Below are positions 14,356-21,082 of a DNA stretch of 22,464 bases, in pieces. Both the position numbers and the translations under genes were made by a program. Source of the stretch: JANOAR01 sp031411235 (GTDB taxonomy: Bacteria > Verrucomicrobiota > Verrucomicrobiia > Verrucomicrobiales > Verrucomicrobiaceae); assembly GCA_031411235.1 (NCBI GenBank), contig JANOAR010000132.1, forward strand, positions 1 through 22,464, written 5' to 3'. Below the pieces are notes generated by a model. That model worked only from the letters and a program-made list of their open reading frames with translations. It had not been told where the DNA came from and did not search any database. Position 1 is the first letter of the stretch; every line of letters begins with the position of its first letter.

Positions 14356-15549
14356 CTAGAAGGAGGCTTGCAGGCCGAGGGACACACGGTCGCGGTTGTA
14401 GTCGCGGAAGTCGTCGTCGGAGTTGATCAATGAATGCGAGTAGCTGGCGTCGAGGCTGATGTTATCCCAGATGCGGTAGCCGAGTCCGGCGGTGGCGCTG
14501 AGTTCATGCTCGCTCACATCGGTGGCGGTGCCGTCACCCTTGAACTGGCTGTAAACGTAGCTCACGCCACCATTCAGAGTCAGACGGTCGGAGACCTTGC
14601 GAGTGGCATTCACCCCTGTGCGGTAGGAATAACGCGAACCAAAAGCACCAAGCTCGGCGCCATCAAAGCCCACCGAGGAGTAAAGCTGAAGCGAGGTTTT
14701 CTCTGAGGAACGGTGTGTGATGGAAAGCTCGCCGTAGGGGGCAGTTTCATCCGATCGCTCTGAGCTGTAAAACTCTGCGCCAGCGCGAAGTGAACCCGTG
14801 GTGCGCTCGCTCCAGGCTTGGTCGATGCCCGCCAGAACATAGTGGGAGATGAAGTCGGAAGTCGAAGCCGTGTCATACATCGTCGTGCGGAAGCGGTACT
14901 CCCCCACCCAGCTCGTGGTTTTGTTATGAGCCCAGGAGAACTGCTGGGAGATGAGGTGAGACAAACGGTCTTCAAACTTGCCAATGTCGCCATCCTGGTA
15001 GCGAATCGTATCAACCGTGTAGGAGGTATTGGAACTGAAGCGTTCAGACCAGGCGTAGCTCACGGCAAAGTTGTTATAGCCATAGAAATACTGACCATTG
15101 CGACGCGCAGTCGAGGCACCGACGCCAAAGTTGGGCTCGACTTCATAAGTGGCATACAGGCTGTCGGTGAACTTGAGGCGCTGGGAAGCGGCGTGAGAGA
15201 TGTTAAACGAGATGCGGCCACTGTAGTCCGTGCTCTCAGCGCTGGAGGCATCGTCAAAATAGTAGAGACTGCCAAAGTCGAGGCCGACCGTCCAAGGCGT
15301 TTGCTCGTCAATGCCATTGAAGGTCGCGCCCAGGCTCCCTTGCATGAATGCCGAGTCGATGTCCGAGGTTGAGCCACCTGCTTTGTAATCCAGGTGATCA
15401 TAGCCAACGCCAAGACCCGCCGAGTAGGTGACGGGAGCGGCGTCCTTGTGGTCTAGGTTATTGCGTTGCAGGGCCAGCGGTCCCTGAGCGCAGGCGCTGT
15501 GGACACCGGCAAATGTAATAATAGCCAGAGCTGATTGGAAGGAGTTCAT
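14356..15549 (-). CDS. Outer-membrane beta-barrel protein, exopolysaccharide-locus type
   Basis: A 397-residue exported protein. The signal peptide is MNSFQSALAIITFAGVHSACAQG with cleavage near CAQ (about residue 22). The rest alternates aromatic/hydrophobic and polar residues in short strands separated by charged turns (AGLGVGYDHLDYKAG, WTVGLDFGSLYYF, LSATAGLGYRIWDNI). It ends RVSLGLQASF, whose C-terminal Phe is the outer-membrane barrel recognition signal. Barrels like this are found beside Wza/Wzc genes of Verrucomicrobiota, where they are thought to form the outer-membrane pore for polysaccharide. The ATG at 15549 is chosen over a TTG nine bases upstream because the signal peptide begins there. 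A terminator-like hairpin follows. It is preceded by the unidentified secreted protein. Confidence 0.8.
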   Translation of the reverse strand: MNSFQSALAIITFAGVHSACAQGPLALQRNNLDHKDAAPVTYSAGLGVGYDHLDYKAGGSTSDIDSAFMQGSLGATFNGIDEQTPWTVGLDFGSLYYFDDASSAESTDYSGRISFNISHAASQRLKFTDSLYATYEVEPNFGVGASTARRNGQYFYGYNNFAVSYAWSERFSSNTSYTVDTIRYQDGDIGKFEDRLSHLISQQFSWAHNKTTSWVGEYRFRTTMYDTASTSDFISHYVLAGIDQAWSERTTGSLRAGAEFYSSERSDETAPYGELSITHRSSEKTSLQLYSSVGFDGAELGAFGSRYSYRTGVNATRKVSDRLTLNGGVSYVYSQFKGDGTATDVSEHELSATAGLGYRIWDNISLDASYSHSLINSDDDFRDYNRDRVSLGLQASF

Positions 15550-15649
15550 GGTGTTCAAGAGCCGCGTAGGATTTTACTGTTGAGAGGGACTATAAAAATA
15601 AGAATAACAAACGAGGCCGCAGTTTTCCAGTTATTTCGCGCAGTGGGCA

Positions 15650-16264
15650 TTATGCAGGGCAGGCGCAGGAAGGCGATACGGGCGTGGTGTTGTGCTTGCG
15701 AGGCGCACGCGGCTTGCGAGGCGGGGAATCGTCGTCGTCGTCGGTGCTCTCCTCTTCGGGAGTTTCTTCTGTGTTGATTATACCGCCCACAGCGGGCTGC
15801 ATGAGGTAAATGCCACGGATGTCAGCGCGGGGGGAAATGTCGTCCTTGGGCTCGGCGACGGGGCCTCCCAGGGGTTCTACTGATTTTGCGGATTTACCAG
15901 ACTTCATCACCTGCGCACCACCGCCTGCTCCAGGAGACACGGCCTCAGCGCACTCTACAATGATCCCCGTCATTTTGGGGGCAACGGCGATGGCTGTTTG
16001 CACGATCTGTTTCGACATCGCAGCATCGGCGTTGGATGCTTGGATGGCGGCCTTGATGATTTCACAGGCGCAGGATTCATTGATCACCAGTGCATCCTCC
16101 ACAATCATGAGAACCTTGCCTGGCTCTTTGGTGACGGATTCACGCACATCTTTGGCAATCTGATCGCAGTTCAAGGTCGAACCAGCGGAAGTTGCCAAGG
16201 GATAGGCAGCAATAATGAGAAGCAGGGAAGCTGCAACGGATCGCTTGGTGGTATTAGCAGTCAT
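15650..16264 (-). CDS. Unrecognised secreted protein with conserved-looking cysteines and acidic tail
   Basis: A 204-residue protein of no family I recognise. A signal peptide (MTANTTKRSVAASLLLIIAAYPLATSAGS) is cleaved near residue 27. The mature core, about residues 31-110, is helical and has cysteines C33, C65, C67 and C105, suggesting two disulphides; the C-A-C pattern (65-67) recurs at the C-terminus (CACPA). Residues 111-165 are a flexible linker. About 166-204 are acidic and then basic (EESTDDDDDSPPRKP, RAPRK). It sits 100 bases upstream of the outer-membrane barrel gene, same strand, so an accessory role in the barrel or in exopolysaccharide export is possible but only inferred. The ATG at 16264 is preceded by AAAGG, too close to act as an ordinary ribosome site. 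Confidence 0.7.
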   Translation of the reverse strand: MTANTTKRSVAASLLLIIAAYPLATSAGSTLNCDQIAKDVRESVTKEPGKVLMIVEDALVINESCACEIIKAAIQASNADAAMSKQIVQTAIAVAPKMTGIIVECAEAVSPGAGGGAQVMKSGKSAKSVEPLGGPVAEPKDDISPRADIRGIYLMQPAVGGIINTEETPEEESTDDDDDSPPRKPRAPRKHNTTPVSPSCACPA

Positions 16265-16296
16265 GGCCTTTATTTCTGTGATGTGTTTCGATGTCT

Positions 16297-16370
16297 TGGA
16301 GCGGGTAGCGAGAATCGAACTCGCGTGATCAGCTTGGAAGGCTGGAGCTTTACCATTAAGCTATACCCGC
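16297..16370 (-). tRNA. tRNA-Gly (anticodon UCC)
   Basis: The minus strand gives a complete cloverleaf: acceptor stem GCGGGTA/TACCCGC, D arm with GGT loop, anticodon loop CTTCCAA (UCC, decoding GGA/GGG), T arm GCGAG-TTCGATT-CTCGC, and an encoded CCA at 16299-16297. There is one mismatch, C27-A43, at the outer pair of the anticodon stem. Confidence 0.97.
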
Positions 16371-16397
16371 ATTTAAGACCAAATTAACACACAGAAA

Positions 16398-16403
16398 TGT
16401 ATA
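16398..16403 (-). promoter_or_regulatory. Candidate -10 box for tRNA-Gly
   Basis: TATACA on the minus strand is 27 bases before the tRNA 5' end. The -35 position (TTTTTC, 17 bases upstream) matches poorly. This is weak evidence, and other AT-rich hexamers (TATAGT further upstream) could serve equally well. Confidence 0.25.
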
Positions 16404-16463
16404 ACTGCAAGAGTTTTATCGAAAAAACTATAATTTCCACGAAAAGTTGGATGAGGCAGATCA

Positions 16464-16494
16464 TTTGGAGGCTCTGATTTTGTGAACCTCCAAA
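16464..16494. other. Stem-loop with one mismatch
   Basis: TTTGGAGGCTC (16464-16474) pairs with GAACCTCCAAA (16484-16494) over 11 positions with one C-A mismatch and a 9-base loop. There is no T tract on either strand. It lies between the divergent tRNA-Gly and TPR genes. A second copy of the right arm's core occurs at 16649-16659. Confidence 0.45.
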
Positions 16495-16669
16495 GAAGTG
16501 CCACAGGCCCAACTTCAGCCTTCCCCGTTAGCACGAAATAGTAACGCATCAAGCACGGCTTCGTGTAATATCCGCTCAAATTACGATTTCCTCTTCTCCT
16601 ATTTACTGGGCGGGTGCCGATCTTATCGCTGCCAGCCATTGATGCGTTTGAACCTCCAACTTTGCTGAC

Positions 16670-17287
16670 ATGAAACTTCTTGCCCTGCTCTGCGGTGTCC
16701 TCGCCTTGGCCTTTGTTGGCAACAAACTCCTCGGCCAGGTGGCTGCGTCGAATGACCTCGCGAAATTCGGCATCGCGTTGGTTCTGGGCTTTGTTGCGGC
16801 CATTTTGGGGATCCATTTCGTCCTGCCACGAGTGGGCGAGGCCATTGTGAGGTTTCTGTTTTCCTGGAATGACCCGCCGGATAACGAGCAGCCCCAAGCG
16901 ATGAATCACATCAATGCGCTCAAAGCACGGGGCGATTACAAAGGCGCGATTGCAGCGTGCGAAAGCCTCTTGGCCTCCGAGCCCAGCAACATCTTCGTGA
17001 TCGCTGAAATGGCGAAAATTTATGCTGAGCGACTTGATGACTGCGAGCGTGGTATCGCGGTGCTCACCGAGCGCCTAGCGAGTCGCACCTGGGCTATGGA
17101 TGACGATGCGTATCTGCGCTTTCGCCAAATCGACCTCTACCAGCAAGCCGACCATCGCGAGGCCGCAGAACGTGCGCTGGAGCGCATCATCGCTGACTAC
17201 CCTGACACCAAACACAGCGGCAATGCCCACCATCGACTCCATGAGTTGCGCCCCAAGCAAACCCCCACGATGAAGCAGGGCTGGTAA
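16670..17287 (+). CDS. TPR-repeat membrane protein
   Basis: A 205-residue protein. Two membrane helices (about 3-22, LLALLCGVLALAFVGNKLL, and 32-54, FGIALVLGFVAAILGIHFVLP) are followed by a cytoplasmic helical domain (about 75-195). That domain has tetratricopeptide repeats such as NALKARGDYKGAIAACESLL, AEMAKIYAERL and QADHREAAERALERII with YPDTKHS. It probably acts as a protein-interaction platform; no partner is evident. It ends three bases before comEC, so the two are one transcript, but the pairing does not reveal a role in DNA uptake. The ATG at 16670 has no Shine-Dalgarno. Confidence 0.8.
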   Translation: MKLLALLCGVLALAFVGNKLLGQVAASNDLAKFGIALVLGFVAAILGIHFVLPRVGEAIVRFLFSWNDPPDNEQPQAMNHINALKARGDYKGAIAACESLLASEPSNIFVIAEMAKIYAERLDDCERGIAVLTERLASRTWAMDDDAYLRFRQIDLYQQADHREAAERALERIIADYPDTKHSGNAHHRLHELRPKQTPTMKQGW

Positions 17288-17290
17288 TCG

Positions 17291-19687
17291 ATGGGGCAAA
17301 CTTCATTTACCGCACTCATGCAAGCATTACGCGTTGCCGTGGCGAAAAACCCCCTTGCCGCTCTGGCCCTTGTTGCGCTGGCTGGCATCCTATTTGCAGA
17401 CTATTCGCTGTGGCTGCGGCTACCAAGGGTTAACCTCATCGCAGCCTTGCTTCTGGGCGGCTTGAGCCTTTGGCGGCCACGGTTTCAATACCTTGTGCTG
17501 GCGTCTTTTTTCAGCTTCGCGTTCGTCCACACCTGTCGTCTTGAGGTGACACGCCTGCACCCGCTTCATTCAATATTGAAGCTGGGCCAAAGGGTGAGTT
17601 TTGAAGCTTATGGTAGCTTCACGCGTGCTCCGATGCAGCCCGAGGAATCTGGGGACGTGGGCCGACGCGAAGCTCGTTTTGTGGCTTCCAAAATCCTGCT
17701 CCCCACGCGAAATCGTTCGGTCGTTGGCGAGACGACATTGCGAGTCTGGCTGGCTGATCCCAGCTTTGTCCCCGTGGATGGGCAGTATAAAATGCAGGGC
17801 ACTCTCTACCTCATTGCGCCCCCGTGGAACCCCGGTGGTTATAATGCCAAAGTAGCCGCTGAGCGAGCGGGCATCGTTGCGGAATGTGCTGCTAAAACGC
17901 TGCAACTGGAATGCGGGGATGCCCTGGGCGTGCGGCTCCGACTGCTCAGTCTCGCGGAGAGCTGTCGCGAATGGATCGCGGCGCAAGTCACCCTCGGGAT
18001 CGAGGCTGAGACGATGCCCGCGACGCTCATTACCAGCATGGCGCTGGGCACATCGGAGACGGCGAGCGCGGCGATGCAGGAGCCCTTTCGCGATAGCGGT
18101 ACGCTGCACATTTTTGCCGTCAGCGGGCTGCACGTCGGGCTGTTGGCCATCATTGGCTGGATGTTTCTACGCCCTCTGGGAATGCCTCGCGAGTGGGGCG
18201 TCATCATCCTCATCCCTTGCTTGTTTGGTTATGCCTTCATCACCGGGTGGCGTCCCTCTGCCGAGCGCTCTGCGGTGATGACTACGATGATGCTCTTGGC
18301 TCCTGTGTTGAATCGACAATCTCGTTTGGTCAATGGCCTCGGAGCCGCTGCGCTACTGCTCTGGGCGAGCGATACCATGCCTACCTTCCAGGCGGGCTTT
18401 CAGCTCTCTTTCGGGGTTCTCTGGGCTATCGCCATTGGGGCTGAGTATTGCTTGAATCCCCTGCGCCGCTTCACCGAGCTGGATCCCTTTCTCCCACGGA
18501 CTATCGCTCGCTGGAGCAGTCGTCTGTGGGCACTTTTGCGTCGGCAAATCGCCGCTGCCTTGGCCACTTCGCTGGCTGCTTGGGCAGGCTCGGCACCGCT
18601 CATGTGTTATCATTTTCAAGCCCTCAGCCCCATCGCTATCGTGGCCAATATCGTCCTGGTTCCGTTAGCCTTCGTCTCACTCTTCATCGTCGCCCTCAGC
18701 ATCCTGTGCGGTGGCTTGCACCTGGGCTGGATTCAAGTCTGCCTCAACAACGCCAACTGGCTCGTGGCACACGCGATGATGTGGAGTGCGAGTGGCTTCT
18801 CTAGCATCCCCGGTGGTCACTTTCCCACGCCCATGCCTGACTTTGAGTCACGCCCGCCCTTTGCCCTCAGCGTCCTTAGCCTGCCCTCGGGGCAGGGTGC
18901 CCAGCTACTCCAGTGCTCGGGGAAAAACTGGATGCTCGATGCTGGCCATGCCGACAGTTACAGACGCACGCTGGCACCCTTCCTCAGAAATAGCGGCATC
19001 ACGCAGTTGGATGGCCTGCTGCTCAGCCATGCAGACTCCGAGCACGTCGGTGGAGCCAGCCAACTCATTGAGCACCTGCATCCGCCACAGCTCTACACCA
19101 GTCTGCATGAGCCGTGGGCCTGGGATTCACCGCTCACCTCACTGCAACAACTGCTCTCGACCAGTCTCTTGACCACGCACAAAACCTTGACCGCAGGCGA
19201 TAGTCTCAGCCTTGGCGACGCTCGCCTCGTCATCCTCTACCCAGCCCCCGGCGATCTGCATTCCTTGGCCGATGATCGTGCCGTCATCGCCCGCATTGAT
19301 TACGGCCCGCATCGCCTCCTTTGGTGCAATGACGCTGGATTCATCGCCGAGAAAACCTTGCTCAGCCGCCTCTCGCCGAGCGAGCTCCGCTGCGACATCC
19401 TCCTGCGCAACCAACACAGCGCCGACTTCTCCGCGCTCGATGAATTCATCATCGCCGCCGCCCCCCGAGCCATCATCACCAGCAACACCATTGGCGACAT
19501 CGAGCAGCGCCTCCCCGCTCGCCTGCCCACCCTCTGCCGTCGCCTCGGCATCCGCCTCTACGACCTCTCCCAGACTGGCACCATCACCGTGCAGGCATGG
19601 CCTAAATCACTAGTGGTTAAAACCTGGCTCACCGCCGAAACTGAAACCTTCGCCGCGCGTGAGCCCCCAGTCACGCCCGTGCCGTGA
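17291..19687 (+). CDS. comEC: ComEC/Rec2 competence protein, DNA-uptake channel
   Basis: A 798-residue inner-membrane protein that passes single-stranded DNA into the cell during natural transformation. The N-terminal part (1-220) has membrane helices and a soluble OB-like domain (100-200). The competence core (about 240-510) has the hallmark TLHIFAVSGLHVGLL (271-285) and GWRPSAERSAVM (319-330), then several more helices. The metallo-beta-lactamase-like domain (about 525-770) has DAGHAD (550-555) and HADSEHVGG (580-588). The second metal motif, usually HHGS, is degenerate (RNQHSAD, 706-712). Length is normal and no frameshift is seen. It is translated 3 bases after the TPR gene without a clear ribosome site, and its last 17 bases overlap the end of the ClC gene on the other strand. 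Confidence 0.93.
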   Translation: MGQTSFTALMQALRVAVAKNPLAALALVALAGILFADYSLWLRLPRVNLIAALLLGGLSLWRPRFQYLVLASFFSFAFVHTCRLEVTRLHPLHSILKLGQRVSFEAYGSFTRAPMQPEESGDVGRREARFVASKILLPTRNRSVVGETTLRVWLADPSFVPVDGQYKMQGTLYLIAPPWNPGGYNAKVAAERAGIVAECAAKTLQLECGDALGVRLRLLSLAESCREWIAAQVTLGIEAETMPATLITSMALGTSETASAAMQEPFRDSGTLHIFAVSGLHVGLLAIIGWMFLRPLGMPREWGVIILIPCLFGYAFITGWRPSAERSAVMTTMMLLAPVLNRQSRLVNGLGAAALLLWASDTMPTFQAGFQLSFGVLWAIAIGAEYCLNPLRRFTELDPFLPRTIARWSSRLWALLRRQIAAALATSLAAWAGSAPLMCYHFQALSPIAIVANIVLVPLAFVSLFIVALSILCGGLHLGWIQVCLNNANWLVAHAMMWSASGFSSIPGGHFPTPMPDFESRPPFALSVLSLPSGQGAQLLQCSGKNWMLDAGHADSYRRTLAPFLRNSGITQLDGLLLSHADSEHVGGASQLIEHLHPPQLYTSLHEPWAWDSPLTSLQQLLSTSLLTTHKTLTAGDSLSLGDARLVILYPAPGDLHSLADDRAVIARIDYGPHRLLWCNDAGFIAEKTLLSRLSPSELRCDILLRNQHSADFSALDEFIIAAAPRAIITSNTIGDIEQRLPARLPTLCRRLGIRLYDLSQTGTITVQAWPKSLVVKTWLTAETETFAAREPPVTPVP

Positions 19688-20957
19688 TACCTCGCTTCGG
19701 CACACCGACATGCTGTGCATGGTAGATGCCCGCATCGCCGCTGAAGAAGTAGGCCACGAAGCAAGCAACGGCGAAATACACCGCATAGTGAGCCCCAAAA
19801 AGCTCCATGCCCATGAACGTGCAAGCGAGCGGCGTATTCGCCGCTCCCGCGAATACCGCGATAAACCCCAGCGCCGCAAACAGCGCCACAGGCTCATGCA
19901 ACAGCAGCGCCAGTGCGTGACCCAGCGTAGAGCCGATGAAGAACAGCGGTGTTACCTCGCCACCCTTGAACCCACTGCCCAGCGTCACACTGGTGAAGAG
20001 CGTCTTCCACAGCCAGCTCCACGGCGTCGCGCCCCCGGCTTCAAAGGACGCGAGGATCGAAACATGGCCCCCTGGTGGCGCTGCGACACCCAGGCCCAAA
20101 TAATCGCGCGTGCCCAGCAGATACACCAACGCGATCACCACCACAGCGCCCACCGCAGGCCGCAGGGGCGCGTGCGGCACGAGGCTCGCGAAGCCACATT
20201 GCACCGCATGAGTCAGCACCGCAAAGAACCTGGCGACGAACCCAAAAACTATCGCCGCGAGAACCACCTTGCCCATTAACAGCGCATCGAAAGCTGCGTG
20301 TGCGCCCGCTTTTTCAGCAACATCCAAATGATACACCGTGTGCTGGATGCCCCAGGCCGAGCATGTCGCATCGCCCAGCACACTCGCCAGCAGCACAGGC
20401 AGCAGCGCCTCGTACTGCATTCGCCCGATGACCAGGACTTCCATGGCAAAAATCGCACCTGCGAGAGGCGTACCAAACACCGCCCCAAAGCCCGCCGCGA
20501 CGCCGCACATCAGCATCAACCGCAGGTTGTGCCGCCCCAGTTTTAAAGCCCGAGCCAGCAGCCCCGCGAGGCTACCGCCCATCTGCACCGCCGTGCCCTC
20601 GCGCCCAGCCGAGCCACCGCACAGATGCGTCGCCAGCGTGCCCAGCAGCACCAGCGGAGCCATCCGCGCAGGCACACCGCCGCCTGGTTCATGGATTTCA
20701 TCCAAGAGCAAGTTGTTACCTTTGTCCGAGTCTTTGCCCCAGTGATGGTAGAGCCAGCCCACGCTCGCGCCCGCGAGTGGCAGTGCCCAGAGCAGCCCAG
20801 GATGCTGCCATTGCAGGTGCGTTGCCTTATCGAGTGCCCACAAAAACAGCGCCGTCGCCGACCCCACCACCAAGGCCACCGGCAGCGCCAGCATCATCCA
20901 GCGGAGTAGCTGACGGAAGTCGCTGAGATGGGAGGGTAAATGCAAAAGGCGCTTCAT
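19671..20957 (-). CDS. ClC-family antiporter, fluoride (CLC-F) subtype
   Basis: A 428-residue multi-pass ClC transporter. The filter region has GREGT (118-122) with the gating Glu120, where chloride-type ClCs have G-K/R-E-G-P; Thr or Val at this position marks the CLC-F clade of fluoride/proton antiporters. GNNLLLDEIHEP (80-91) stands where chloride types have GSGIP, GTPLAGAIFAME (162-173) follows, and SGFKGGEVTP (328-337) is the later filter loop. AYFFSGDAGIY (402-412) closes the core. It would export fluoride and so protect enolase and pyrophosphatase. The ATG at 20957 is chosen because the membrane core begins 20 residues on. An in-frame ATG at 21026 would add 23 residues of non-conserved sequence. 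No fluoride riboswitch is recognisable upstream. Its stop overlaps comEC by 17 bases. Confidence 0.88.
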   Translation of the reverse strand: MKRLLHLPSHLSDFRQLLRWMMLALPVALVVGSATALFLWALDKATHLQWQHPGLLWALPLAGASVGWLYHHWGKDSDKGNNLLLDEIHEPGGGVPARMAPLVLLGTLATHLCGGSAGREGTAVQMGGSLAGLLARALKLGRHNLRLMLMCGVAAGFGAVFGTPLAGAIFAMEVLVIGRMQYEALLPVLLASVLGDATCSAWGIQHTVYHLDVAEKAGAHAAFDALLMGKVVLAAIVFGFVARFFAVLTHAVQCGFASLVPHAPLRPAVGAVVVIALVYLLGTRDYLGLGVAAPPGGHVSILASFEAGGATPWSWLWKTLFTSVTLGSGFKGGEVTPLFFIGSTLGHALALLLHEPVALFAALGFIAVFAGAANTPLACTFMGMELFGAHYAVYFAVACFVAYFFSGDAGIYHAQHVGVPKRGITARA

Positions 20958-21082
20958 GGGACGCTGCGTTTTAAATCGTGCGGCCTCAGCCGTCAATGCA
21001 ACGTCAGCAAAGTAGCGCTCATCCAATGCCTCACCGATGTTTTACCTTCCCGCCCGGCACGAACTCCGCTAGTAAGCAACCC
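20958..21082. promoter_or_regulatory. Divergent ClC/APC intergenic region
   Basis: This 125-bp spacer must hold promoters for both the ClC gene (minus) and the permease gene (plus). No convincing -35/-10 pair was seen on either strand, and no fluoride riboswitch signature was recognised. Confidence 0.4.

Larger units (their letters stand above)
16371..16669. other. 299-bp intergenic region with paired repeats
   Basis: This non-coding, AT-richer stretch separates tRNA-Gly (minus) from the TPR gene (plus). It holds an 11-base direct repeat TGAACCTCCAA (16483-16493 and 16649-16659) and a 10-base inverted repeat AACGCATCAA/TTGATGCGTT (16543-16552, 16639-16648). A hairpin overlaps the first direct repeat (16464-16494). 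Nothing else recognisable was seen. Confidence 0.6.

Noticed and set aside
15550..15558. TTG start adding three residues to the beta-barrel protein
   Set aside because: The ATG at 15549 begins a normal signal peptide, so the rarer TTG start is unnecessary.
16297..16370. tRNA-Gly as an integration site of a mobile element
   Set aside because: No second copy of the tRNA 3' end, no integrase beside it, and the nearby XerD-like gene has housekeeping length and context.
20958..21082. Fluoride riboswitch upstream of the ClC gene
   Set aside because: I looked on both strands for the crcB-type conserved segments (GGNGATGG with GTTC, and CTGATGAC with GCCTAC) and did not find them; a covariance search would settle it.
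20978..21082. N-terminal 35-residue extension of the APC permease
   Set aside because: It is polar and Gln/Pro-rich, precedes a proper permease start at 21083 and would overlap the ClC upstream region.
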